Shown here in pieces: positions 1 through 9,157 of a DNA stretch of 64,000 nucleotides (position 1 is the first letter of the stretch; each line of letters begins with the position of its first letter). The stretch is from Ophthalmolycus amberensis (Eukaryota; Chordata; Actinopteri; Perciformes; Zoarcidae): the NCBI GenBank assembly GCA_024529925.1, contig JAFEUB010000847.1, positions 1 to 64,000 of the forward strand. The letters run 5' to 3'. The position numbers and the translations under genes are program-made. Under the pieces are notes generated by a model. The model made no database searches. It was not told the origin of the DNA and saw nothing but the letters and a program-made list of their open reading frames with translations.

Positions 1-37
1 AATACTACCTTCATACCGGTGATAATTAATAATAACA

Positions 38-110
38 ATAATAATAATAACTTTATTTATGTAGCACCTTTAAAAACAGAGTTTACAAAGTGCTTTGACA
101 GACAAAGCAG
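38..110. repeat. Dispersed fish repeat fragment
   Basis: An AAT-rich stretch leads into a segment reading as 'ctttatttatgtagcacct' followed by 'acaaagtgctttgaca'. This wording (a low-level 'actttatt...tagcac...acaaagtgctt' motif) recurs in many teleost genomes as a short dispersed repeat; a similar start is seen near 17,600. I recognise it from memory of fish sequences and have not compared it to a library. From 110 to about 680 I see no gene; the short open frames there lack splice or domain support. Confidence 0.45.
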
Positions 111-679
111 CAAAAGCAAGGCAATAATAACAATACCAGAAAGCTCAGTGAGACAGTTGATACGATAAAAACAAAGAAATACATTTAATATATATTTATA
201 TATATTTAGTAAAATAATTTAGTAAAATCAACAAATAAAAATAAAACAGAAAAGCAACGTCATCATTTGATATAATTGGATTCAGCGTTAAGCAATCAAA
301 AATAAGACACTACGGACGTGCTAAAAACAATGTGGCTAGCAGCAGTTAGCATTAAACAATTGTTTCGTTATTGTGCGATTATGAAATCTCTTGTCCAACC
401 TTCGACATCACAAGCAGCTGGCCGTCGTTACATGTTCAGTCACAGTGTTTACAGCCGTTTATGCACCCCGCCATTTCTGTTTTTAAGTTAACAATCAACG
501 CCCCTTCATACATGTGTGATGTATGCGCGGCGTCCCTTTCCTCTTCTTCTACGGTGCTGGACTGTAGCTGTCGTCCAGGTTGTTGTATCATACTGCCACC
601 TGGAGGTTGTACCATGGAGGGTCCCATGGACAGGTAGCGAGCCTGTTCTGCGATGAAAACAACACACAACTAGAAAAAG

Positions 680-1262
680 CATTTCCTAGTAGTGATATTT
701 GTAGTAGAAGTTGTAGTTGTAGTAGAAGTATTAGTAGCATTAGAATAACTACTAGTAGTAGTAGTAGTGATATTTGTAGTAGAAGTTGTAGTTGTAGTAG
801 AAGTATTAGTAGCATTAGAATAACTACTAGTAGTGGTATTAGTGATATTTGTAGTAGTAGTAGAAGTTGTAGTAGAAGTATTATTAGTATTAGAAGTATT
901 AGTAATTAGAAGAAGTAGTAGAAGACGTAGTATCAGTTGTCATAGTAATAGCTGTAGTATTGGTCGTAGTATTTAATATCACACTAGTAGTAATAGTAAT
1001 AGTAATGGCAGTAGAAGATGTAGCAGTAGTAGTAGTACTAGTAGCAGTCGTACTAATATCTGTAGTAGTATTACTACTTTTAGTAGCATGAATAGCAGTA
1101 GTAGTAGCAGTTGTCGTATAAGTAATAGTAGTAGTGGTAGTAATAGCAGTAGTGGTAGTAATAATATTGATGGCAGCAGTAATAGCAGTAGCAGTAGTAG
1201 TAATAGTAGCAACAGCAAAAGTTATAGTAGAAGTAGTAGTAGCAGTAGTAGTAATACTATAT
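680..1262. repeat. Degenerate (TAG)n/(AGT)n trinucleotide tract
   Basis: Almost 600 bases are built from AGT/TAG triplets with scattered TGT, ATT and GCA variants. A block of about 78 bp beginning near 694 recurs near 772, so the tract has grown by duplication of larger segments as well as by slippage. The open frames it gives (Ser/Arg/Ile-rich on plus, Leu-rich on minus) follow from a 3-bp period and are not evidence of a protein. Confidence 0.9.
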
Positions 1263-1345
1263 TAGCAGCAGCAGTAGTCGTTAGAGCATTCATTTTTTTA
1301 ACAAAAAAGCCTAATTTTGAGCTTGTTTAAATACAGTTAATCCAT

Positions 1346-1643
1346 GGGGCTTTTATTTTGAAAGGGTGGGGCTGGGTGGGGGAGGGAGGGGGAGAGGAGA
1401 CACAATCATAATCTTTGACACACATAAACAGAGGTTATTAAATGACAGGCTTCATCACAAGCAGTTCAGTTAGAATTCACTCTCTGGGCCTTTTATTTTG
1501 AAATGGGGTGTGGGGTGTGGGGGAGAAGGGGAGAGGAGACAGAATCATAATGTTAGACAAACACAAACCGGTGATTACATGACAGGCTCATCACAAGCAT
1601 TTCAGTTAGGATTCATTCTGTGGGGCTTTTATTTTTGAAATGG
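1346..1643. repeat. ~139-bp tandem repeat, about 2.2 copies
   Basis: The segment beginning 'ggggcttttattttgaaa' at 1346 recurs with substitutions at about 1486 and starts a third time at 1622. Each copy continues into G-rich sequence, 'gagaggagaca', 'aatcataat', 'acaggct' and 'catcacaagca' in the same order. The third copy is cut off by the (GT)n tract. No coding potential is seen. Confidence 0.85.
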
Positions 1644-1670
1644 CGTGTGTGTGTGTGTGTGTGTGTGTGT
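1644..1670. repeat. (GT)n microsatellite
   Basis: About 13 uninterrupted GT units, followed by a G-run and a purine-rich stretch that leads into the pogo-like element. Confidence 0.95.
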
Positions 1671-2963
1671 GGAGGGGGGGAAAGACCTCTAAAGATCCCT
1701 AAGACCTGAATGACTGTATGAGAGAGACACACAGAGAGAGAGAGGGAGAGGAGTGTATGTGCGCGTGTGTCTGTGTGTTTATCAACATCACTAATTGGCT
1801 CAATCGCGAACACCTGTGTGCCTGAAGCCATTTGAAAATATTCTCCATAGTCGAAGAAGGAAATAGAGCTTCTGCACATTCGCTCGGCGTCAATGAATCG
1901 ATGGTGAGACGCTGGAGACGCCAGTCCGAAGAACTGAGCTGCTGCAAAAAGACGACAAAAGCCTTCAGAGGCAGGAAAAGCAGGTGGCCTGATCTTGAAA
2001 ACACTCTTGAGGATTGGGTGAACACACAGAGAGCAGACGGTCGAGGTGTTTCCACCGTGCAAATCCGACTGAAGGCTAAAGCCCTCGCCACCGAAAAGAA
2101 CATTGGAGATTTCAGAGGTGGACCGTCTTGGTGTTTCAGATTCATGCAACGAAAGGGCCTGTCGATTAGAACACGGACGACGCTGGTCAGCAACTCCCTC
2201 CCGACTTCAAGGAAAAAATGACAAACTTCAGCGAATACACGCAAAGACATATAACCGAAAATTCCATTCCAGACGACATCATAAATATGGACGAAGTACC
2301 TTTGATGTTTGACCTCCCTCTCACTAGGACTGTTAACAGAAAGGGTGAGTCTTCCATCACGCTCAAAACAACTGGCCATGAGAGAACGCATTTCACGTGT
2401 GTTCTGGGCTGCACAGCATCCGGACAAAAGCTTCCACCCATGGTGATTTTTAAGCGGATGACAATGCCGAAAGAAAAATTCCCGAAAGGAATCGTCGTGA
2501 AAGTGAACAAGAAAGGGTGGATGATAGAAAGCGTAATGAAGGAATGGCTGACGGAATGCTACGCGAAGCGAACAGGGGGATTTTTTCACAGAAAAACGGC
2601 ATTGCTAGTTTTGGACAGCATGAGAGCCCACATAACGGATTCTGTTAAAGCAGCCATCAAGACGACAAACTCTATTCTAGCTGTGAATCCTGGGGGCACA
2701 ACAAAGTATTTGCAGCCCCTTGACATTAGTGTGAAGTGAACCGTTCATTTAAGGTGGCACTCCGAGTTCAGTGGGAGGCTTGGATGACTGACGGAGAGAA
2801 ATCCTTCACAAAAACTGGCCGCATGCGAAGAGCAACTTTCTCTCAAGTCTGCCAGTGGATCCTAACAGCGTGGAGCAGTGTGAAAGAATCCAATATCACC
2901 AACGGCTTCCGAAAGGCTGGAGTACTGCGAGATGATGACAGTGCAAGGGCGGATTTGCCTCGG

Positions 2964-2971
2964 GAGCAAAG
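2964..2971. other. hAT target-site duplication, left copy
   Basis: GAGCAAAG immediately before the CAGGCCCGGC terminus; identical to 6088-6095. Eight bases is the usual hAT duplication length. Confidence 0.93.
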
Positions 2972-5900
2972 CAGGCCCGGCGCTAGGGGCGGGCCTTGGG
3001 GTGCAAGGCCCGCCCTGGGACTCGGTTGGGCCCGCCCTGGACGGACGAGCCTGTCAGTCACTTATCACACGTAAAAAACAAAATCACAATTACAAAAATA
3101 ACTATCTTTTCCCGAATAAATGCATACTATAATTATTATTATACTACACTTAATATGAAGTTTGCTAAAAAATAATTTTAACCACTTTTGGTTTGGCGTA
3201 AAAACGGAAATGACAAGTGCAGAACGGGCCGCGGGTGCCGCTGCGAAGTGCCGTGCGAACAGAATAGACTGCTCAACAGTACTAGGAGTTGTGATCAGAG
3301 TCCTAGATAGAGAGATAAAGAAATAAAAGATGGATATACGACGTTTCTTTAATAAACCGCGGAGTGTCTCAGAGGACGGGGACAGAGCATGTGTAAGCGA
3401 AGCCGGATGCTCATACGCACAGACATCTGAGGAGATTGACAGCTCCAGAGAAGCTAACGTTAGCCACCCCGTCGAAGCTAGCAGGCAGCAGAGGTCCTCA
3501 CAGCAGGCATCTGAACCAGCAGGAGATCTGGGCATTGATCAACCCAATCAAGTGGTGATAAAGAATTACCCATCAAGCCTATTTTCAGGTAAAAAGAGAT
3601 CATTCCACAGCGCCTGGTACACTAATAGAGACTGGCTGGAGTATTCAGTTAATGCAGATGCTGCATATTGTTACCCCTGCCGAAAGTTCCGGGCGCCTGG
3701 GTCTTCCATGGACTCTGCCTTTACTCTGAATGGATTTTCCGATTGGAAGCATGCAGTGGAGATGGGGAAAGGGCTGAACAAACATGCAGCATCCAAAGAA
3801 CACATGCTTTGTGCAACTATGTGGAAAGACAAGGGAATGAGGATTGCTACAGGAAGAGAGGTATCGACGTTGGTTAACGCTGAACAGTTGCAGCGCAATA
3901 GATACTACCTGTCATCAATAGTAGATGTAATTGAGTTTCTCGCCGTCAGCCACTTGCCTTTCAGAGGCGATAATGACTCTTATGCGAGTATGTCTGATGA
4001 TGGCTGTGGTTTGTTCTTGTCTATGTTTGAGTATACTCTACGGAAAGATCCTGTGTTGGCCACGATTGCCCAGTCCATTCCACACAATGCCAGATACACC
4101 AGCCATGAGATCCAGAATGAATTGCTGGACATCATGTCCACCATGGTCACTGAGCACATCGTGACAGAGGTCGGGGAGTCATTTTACACGATAAAAGTGG
4201 ATGGTACTCGAGACCCAACAGGAAGAGAAAACATCTCAATAGTTGTGCGCTTTATTAATGAGTTGTATGAGCCAACCGAACGTCTTCTGACAATTGCCAC
4301 AGCTGACCAAGGGGATGCGGCTACACTGACTGACACGATCGTGGAGGAATTGTCTAAAGCTGGACTGAGTCCGAGGCGAATAATTAGCCAAGTGTATGAC
4401 GGTGCTTCTCTGATGTCCGGTAAGCACGGGGGAGTGCAGAAACGGTTGCAAGAGAAACTGCAGCGAGACATTCCTTATGTCCATTGTTTCAACCACCAAT
4501 TACATCTAGTGGTCTCGCATGCCCTGTCAGCAGAACAGGCCGTGTTGGATTTTTTCAGCACCTGCAATATCCTCTACAAATTCTGCAGGAGACCAACAGT
4601 AGCCATCCTGTACAAGGGAGAGAGGTTGAAACGCCTCTTGGAGCAACGCTGGACTGGTCACTTTGGCACTGTCTCTGTCGTTTTAAGATCATTTGATGAC
4701 CTGGTCACCCTCCTCAAAGAGATTGACAGCCAGAGGACCTATGGCGCAGACGTGCGCGTTGAAGCGGCAGGTCTGCTTCGGACCATGTCTGAGCCCAGCT
4801 TCAGGTTCATCGCCGAGATGGTACACTCTATCCTGTCATACCTCGACCCCCCTAATACCATGCTACAGTCAGAGGACATGGATCTTTTGACAGGTATGCA
4901 ACTTGTCAATTCTGCGTGTGTGTGTATTGAGAACCTGCGCTCTGAAATAAAATTCGTGGCTCTCTTGGAGCGCTGCCGGAGTGCAGAGCCTCCCATGGAA
5001 AAGAGAAGGCGCACCATCAACCCAGCCTTTGACATCTACATTGTTGAGGAGAGAATCGCACAGGAGGACCCCAACGACGAGATGGAACTGCGGCGGCTAT
5101 ATTTCAGCTGCATTGATTCAGTGTGTGGGGAAATCAAGGAGCGCTTTGGAGAGCGCAACTGCGCGGTTATGGGTGCATTAAAGGCGCTGGACCCGGAGGA
5201 CGCCGATTTTCTCAACGCATCTAAGATCACCCCACTATTGAAGCTCACCAACACGTCCGTGGTGGATACGGAGTACACGGTTGCTAACCAGTTCCTACGT
5301 GCGCGAATGGATGACACATCCCCACCTGACGGGGGAAGATGGACTATGGCAAAAGTTCTTAAATACCTTCACCAGCCTCTTGAGGCAATGCCAAGCGTAA
5401 TAACTGCTCTGAAACATGCACTGACTTTTGGTGCAAGCACGGCCCTCTGTGAGAATTCCTTCTCCACTTTAAAGAATGTTTTCTCAGATCACAGACAGTC
5501 GATGCTCCACAAACGAAAGGCCAACCTGATTATGCTAGCTTTCGAGAAGGACTTAACAAAGAAGTTCAGGAGTGAATGGAGGGACACTGTCCTACGCAGA
5601 TTTCACTCGGTGGCCAATCGTCGTCTCCCGCTCTACTAATGGTGAGTTATCTGGTTTTATCCAGCCTCTTGGCCCTATGGACTAGGCTAAATGATTGGTT
5701 GTAGGCCTATGTGTTTGTTCTTTCTTGGAAAAACAAACAAACATGTAATGCAAAGCAATGTTTTCTTAATTTCTGTTGTAGGCTAGCTGTTGGTAGGCCC
5801 TTTTCGTTGTTGCTGCATGCTGCGCTGCTGTGCTCCGCGCCGTTTCGGACAAACTCCGGACAGTGTGTTGTTGTAGAGTGTGTTGTTATTTTTGTTGTTA

Positions 5901-6087
5901 ATGTTGTTGCTGGATGTGCATATTTTTTAAATGTCTTGTTGTGGCTGAATCTGCTATCTGCTGATCTTTCAATACACAAGTTGACCTACTATGCTACCAT
6001 AGGCTGTAAAAAAACAAACAAAAAAAACGTGCCCCCCCCAAAGCAACGTAAGGCCCCCCCGCAAATCAGTGCCTGGAGCCGGGCCTG
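2972..6087 (+). mobile_element. Complete hAT-superfamily DNA transposon
   Basis: The element is 3,116 bp long. Its left end reads CAGGCCCGGC and its right end is the exact reverse complement, GCCGGGCCTG, giving a 10-bp perfect terminal inverted repeat that continues imperfectly inward. It is flanked on both sides by the same 8 bases, GAGCAAAG, the target-site duplication size typical of hAT elements. CAG...CTG ends are also common in this superfamily. It carries one long transposase frame on the plus strand, 0.36 kb of 5' and 0.45 kb of 3' non-coding sequence. Both ends are GC-rich with internal GGGCGGGCC/GGCCCGCCC repeats. It sits inside the C-terminal codons of a pogo-like transposase, so it arrived later than that element. 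Confidence 0.95.
3330..5639 (+). CDS. hAT transposase (ZMYM1/TTF-type, DUF4371-like), intact 769 aa
   Basis: This is the transposase of the surrounding hAT element, presumed nuclear and acting on the element's terminal repeats. The frame is uninterrupted for 769 residues. It starts MDIRRFF, a wording common to animal hAT transposases of the ZMYM1/'zinc finger MYM-type-like' class. A TTF-type zinc-finger-like segment follows at about residues 90-160 ('WLEYSV...YCYPCRKF' and 'KHAASKEHM'). RNase-H-like catalytic landmarks are an aspartate in VDGTRD (Asp291), one in VYDGASLMSG (Asp357), the CFNHQLHLVVSHA segment near 385-398, and the RW of 'RWTGHFGTV' (about 439). The hAT dimerisation region near the C-terminus contains CENSFSTLKN with Glu708 as the expected third acidic residue. 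Which aspartate is the first catalytic one is my inference. The ATG at 3330 is the first in frame with the conserved N-terminus. Length is in the normal range for a full hAT transposase, so it may be recently active or domesticated, but nothing here shows expression. Confidence 0.93.
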   Translation: MDIRRFFNKPRSVSEDGDRACVSEAGCSYAQTSEEIDSSREANVSHPVEASRQQRSSQQASEPAGDLGIDQPNQVVIKNYPSSLFSGKKRSFHSAWYTNRDWLEYSVNADAAYCYPCRKFRAPGSSMDSAFTLNGFSDWKHAVEMGKGLNKHAASKEHMLCATMWKDKGMRIATGREVSTLVNAEQLQRNRYYLSSIVDVIEFLAVSHLPFRGDNDSYASMSDDGCGLFLSMFEYTLRKDPVLATIAQSIPHNARYTSHEIQNELLDIMSTMVTEHIVTEVGESFYTIKVDGTRDPTGRENISIVVRFINELYEPTERLLTIATADQGDAATLTDTIVEELSKAGLSPRRIISQVYDGASLMSGKHGGVQKRLQEKLQRDIPYVHCFNHQLHLVVSHALSAEQAVLDFFSTCNILYKFCRRPTVAILYKGERLKRLLEQRWTGHFGTVSVVLRSFDDLVTLLKEIDSQRTYGADVRVEAAGLLRTMSEPSFRFIAEMVHSILSYLDPPNTMLQSEDMDLLTGMQLVNSACVCIENLRSEIKFVALLERCRSAEPPMEKRRRTINPAFDIYIVEERIAQEDPNDEMELRRLYFSCIDSVCGEIKERFGERNCAVMGALKALDPEDADFLNASKITPLLKLTNTSVVDTEYTVANQFLRARMDDTSPPDGGRWTMAKVLKYLHQPLEAMPSVITALKHALTFGASTALCENSFSTLKNVFSDHRQSMLHKRKANLIMLAFEKDLTKKFRSEWRDTVLRRFHSVANRRLPLY

Positions 6088-6095
6088 GAGCAAAG
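6088..6095. other. hAT target-site duplication, right copy
   Basis: GAGCAAAG immediately after the right terminus. Removing the element plus one copy restores the pogo reading frame without a stop. Confidence 0.93.
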
Positions 6096-6282
6096 TGACA
6101 CTGACGAAAGATTGACTGAAAGCACGAACGAAGCAATTCTGAGGCTGTTCAATTCCGACACTGAAGAAGATGACTTTGATGGTTTTAGTGCACAGGAGGA
6201 CGAAGGCGACAGCGACAGCGATCAATCGCGATCCTGTGTCTATCCAGCCACTTTCCGGCTCGGATCAGAGGGATTACCGTAA

Positions 6283-6814
6283 ACCACTTCCCGGCTTGGA
6301 CCTGTGCGGAGCACGTGGAGACGCCTCCTAGTTGACTTACGGTATTACCGGTTTTTCCAGTTTTTCCAGTTCTACAAAACTTGTTCCAAGAGTTTTTTTG
6401 TGTGCGTGTTTTTGAGTGAGAAATAAATCACCTTGGTTTGCAATAGAACTCTGCTGTCCTGCGTCTGCATTTGGGTCCTTCAACACACCACATCATGAAA
6501 CTGTAGGTACCGTACATGTCCGACTTGCTAGCTTCTAAGCTAATTTTAACATTACGACCAATGGGGAAATGCTAACCGCGATTAGCATTAGCGAATATAA
6601 TATATCTTCGTACATCTTTTCATGCAGACATACTTACAGACTAAGGTCTCTCAAGGCTACCAAACAGAAGAAGTGAAACGAAGCAGCGTGTCTTCTCATT
6701 AGAATCTAAAAGCAACGAGGCAATAACTTGTTGCTCGTAGCAGTCTGCAGTTAGCCGTAAATGCTATTCAGAGCTATGAGCAACGTAGACACGCACGCTG
6801 CATGAGAAGATCAG
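6283..6814 (+). other. 3' remainder of the pogo-like element and flank
   Basis: After the pogo stop codon the sequence contains 'gtgtgcgtgtttttga', an AATAAA at about 6423 and 'tgcatttgggtcctt...aacacaccacatc' ending at 6494. The same 3' wording ends the second pogo fragment at 7013, which marks it as element sequence. From 6495 to 6814 no gene or clear repeat is seen apart from short 'gctaa...ttagc' stretches. Confidence 0.6.
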
Positions 6815-7013
6815 CTTTTTCTCAAGTCTGCCAGTGGATCCTAACAGCGCGGAACAGTGTGACAGAATCCACCATCACCAAGGGCTTCCGAAAGTCTGGG
6901 ATAGTACTAGATTAAGGGGACAGCGTAATGCGTGTTTTTGTGTGCGTGTTTTTGAGGTTTGCAATATAACTGCTGTCCGGATTCTGCATTTGGGTCCTTG
7001 AACACACCACATC
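6815..7013 (+). mobile_element. Internally deleted second copy of the pogo-like element
   Basis: Positions 6815-6915 match the pogo C-terminal coding part at about 2837-2937 (encoding 'FSQVCQWILTA' and 'GFRKSG'). They are followed directly by about 90 bases matching the 3' non-coding end at about 6392-6494. Everything between, including the acidic tail, is missing. It is a deletion derivative in the same orientation, lies 0.3 kb downstream of the first copy, and lacks the hAT insertion. Confidence 0.85.
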
Positions 7014-8306
7014 AAATCTCATGGCTGTGTGACGTACACAAAATGCTTTTTGTTAATTTGGTTAATATTTGATATGATGAATTCCTGTGATTTTGGTAAT
7101 TTCCTGAACTTTCAAATGTACTTTCTTCGTATAAAATAACTGATGAAGTAGAAGGATCTATAAGACTAACTTCCTCAGAAGTGTATTTTAACCTATGCCC
7201 AGTAGGTTGCAGTGCAGCGCTGTGGTTTCGCCTCGAGACTCTGGACTTTTATGTGCGCATGCATCTTCTTCTCATAGCTCGAAAAGACTTTGAGTGAAGA
7301 AGCCACATGTTTGCCTGCCTCATAATTTTTCCTTTTTTCTCAGGTTAGTGAGTGAAGTGTAAAGTGCACCAACTACCATATACATCAATTGGGGACCAAT
7401 GTTTACCAAGCTAATTTTGAAGAAGATTCATGTGTTTCATGTTGTTTAGCAGCAAAGTGAGTATTGTGTTAAGACTGACTGTCAAGTGCTAAACTGATAT
7501 GATAGCATAGCAGTTGTGAGAATAGGAGCGAATTAGCATAGATGATGATGATGGTTTATCTTACATGAACTATCGTACTGGGTAAAATAGTGAGGTAAGT
7601 TTAGGAAGTTCTAGGAGGAAGAGTGAGGGAGATTAGACTGAGAGGATCGCTGGTAGGGAATCCAAGAGAGGGTGTTAGAGGGTCTGTGATGTTTTGTGGA
7701 TTTGCTGCACGGACTGCCCTGGTCAGAAGGTGTTAGAAGACACCATATTGCAAAACAATGTACAAAAAGACCAACAAGTAAATAAATGTGACTTAGAGGG
7801 CCATAGGGATCTGTGACTCTTCATGCAAGCGCCAGCTGTACCCAGTGCTTGACACAGTTCGACACACACACACACACACACACACACGCATAACATAATA
7901 CAAGTCATTCATGTTGCCACATATTGCAAGTGTGGAAGAAAAATGTATTAGTGTGACACGGGGTAAACAGTGGACGCATGGAGACCTAAAAAAAAAGGTA
8001 AACAAAGAGGACTGCTCACGTGTGTTCAGCCTCTCATGTTAAATTTACTCAGAAACATCAAGGGTTAAAAATGGAACAAAAAATAAACATGAAATCAGAG
8101 AATTTTTATTCATTTATTCATCAAATATTTGATTTTGTCATTGAAGGTGTCTTGGCAAAAACGAGTAAATAGATGATAGATATGAATTACTTCTCATCTT
8201 GTGAGGAAAGAGCCTGGAAGACTTTCAAATCAGGGAGTACAAAGTATAAAATAAATACAGACAATTCTACATCATATTTTTTCTCGTTTTCATGGTAACG
8301 TGATAT
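7014..8306. other. Non-coding interval
   Basis: No coding exon, RNA gene or recognisable transposon was found here. It is AT-rich and contains one (CA)n tract at 7862-7887. Open frames over this tract are microsatellite artefacts. Confidence 0.6.
7862..7887. repeat. (CA)n microsatellite
   Basis: About 13 CA units, uninterrupted. Confidence 0.95.
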
Positions 8307-8343
8307 GTTGCAGCAAAGTGCTGTCCCATTCCTATTTACACCA

Positions 8344-8697
8344 TGTCAAGCCCTCACAGTCTCTCACACTCACCCACTTACCAGGTGACATCAGTAAGTC
8401 CTTGAGGGTTCAGGGTTTGAGGGTTTAGGGGGGACATTGGGATTTGGCCTGTGTCCTGTTTGTCTTTCTGTCTTTCAGGTTGTAATCAGCTGCCAACACA
8501 CACCTGAGCCTGATGGGAATGCCAGGTATAAAGGTCCCAGCTCCTCCTCTCCTCTCCGACTTGCCTAGGCTGACACGGCTGCCGCTTAATTTGACTGATT
8601 GTTTGTTTGTTTAGTTTAGTTTGTTTATTTGTTCGTTGAATAAATTATCACTCGTCTTGTCTTCCTTATGTTGCAGTCTTTGAGCCAGGTCGTAACA
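8344..8697 (+). mobile_element. Putative 5' LTR of a retroelement (left edge uncertain)
   Basis: The segment has the order expected in a long terminal repeat: a TATA box (TATAAAG, 8527-8533), a polyadenylation signal (AATAAA, 8639-8644), a short R/U5-like tail, and an end in AACA at 8697. Two bases later lies a tRNA-Pro-type primer-binding site. The left boundary is not fixed: TGTCAAG at 8344 is used here, and TGTTGCAG at 8307 is an alternative. I found no second LTR in the window, so the element is a remnant or solo 5' end. Ty3/gypsy or endogenous retrovirus cannot be separated from the LTR alone. Confidence 0.6.
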
Positions 8698-8699
8698 TA

Positions 8700-8712
8700 T
8701 GGGGGCTCGTCC
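8700..8712 (+). other. Retroelement primer-binding site (tRNA-Pro type)
   Basis: TGGGGGCTCGTCC is complementary to the 3' end of tRNA-Pro, a primer used by many vertebrate retroelements. It sits two bases after the AACA end of the putative LTR, the normal spacing. Confidence 0.7.
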
Positions 8713-9155
8713 TAACTTAATTGATCAGGTAACATATTTCAATTTGTATGGTGATGAGAGGTTCAGTCTGGTAGTTTGAGAGACATGGACGAGTTTGGTG
8801 AGCAGGCTGTTTTTAGGTTATTGTGAGCAGCCTTCGTGATTAGTCTTCCTGAGGAGTGTTTGTGTCACTGAGCTGTGTTATCCTGGTGATTTTTGTAGAA
8901 CAGAGTTTGAGTGGTCCTGTATACACGGTGAGTCAATTGCTGCTGTTCTGTCCCCGTTAGGCTGAAGACCGGATTCCCTTTGGAGTTCGTTGGGGGTTTC
9001 TGGAGTGTGGTGTGAAAGTGGTTAGAGCAGTTGTCTCGGGGGCACGTCCAAGGCTGCAGGTGGGTGGCCAGTTCATGGTTACTTTACCAGGCCTGTGGGC
9101 TTTAGTGCGTAAGTACCCACCACAAGTAGCACCTGAAGACTAGGGGGGAGCTTAC
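8713..9155 (+). other. Leader-like non-coding sequence between primer site and repeat array
   Basis: About 440 bases with no significant open frame and no gag-like motif. It has the position of a retroelement 5' leader, but where gag should start a 30-bp tandem array begins instead. I could not assign its right part. Confidence 0.4.
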
Positions 9156-9157
9156 TT

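Larger units (their letters stand above)
1832..6282 (+). pseudogene. Pogo/Tigger-like transposase, frameshifted and interrupted by a hAT insertion
   Basis: This is the remnant of a pogo-group (Tc1/mariner superfamily) transposase. The 5' part (1832-2186) encodes a CENP-B-type helix-turn-helix DNA-binding region ('NESMVRRWRRQ') and a second HTH with 'GGPSWCFRFMQRKGLSIRTRTT'-like wording. The DDE catalytic core follows at 2188-2730, with an acidic residue in 'INMDEVPL', another in 'LLVLDSMRAH' and a third in 'LQPLDIS'. The C-terminal part runs from 2736. The frame changes near 2184-2188 and again near 2731-2736, where five extra bases separate 'LDIS' from 'VNRSF', so no full protein is made. 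At 2971 the reading frame is cut by a hAT element. After the 8-bp duplication the same frame resumes at 6088 with an acidic tail ('DTEEDDFDGF', 'DEGDSDSD') and stops at 6280-6282. The start at 1832 is arbitrary because the true N-terminus lies further upstream. Element ends were not found. Confidence 0.9.

Noticed and set aside
1613..2589. Minus-strand frames of 178 and 296 codons
   Set aside because: They are antisense to the pogo transposase and the (GT)n tract, with no recognisable content.
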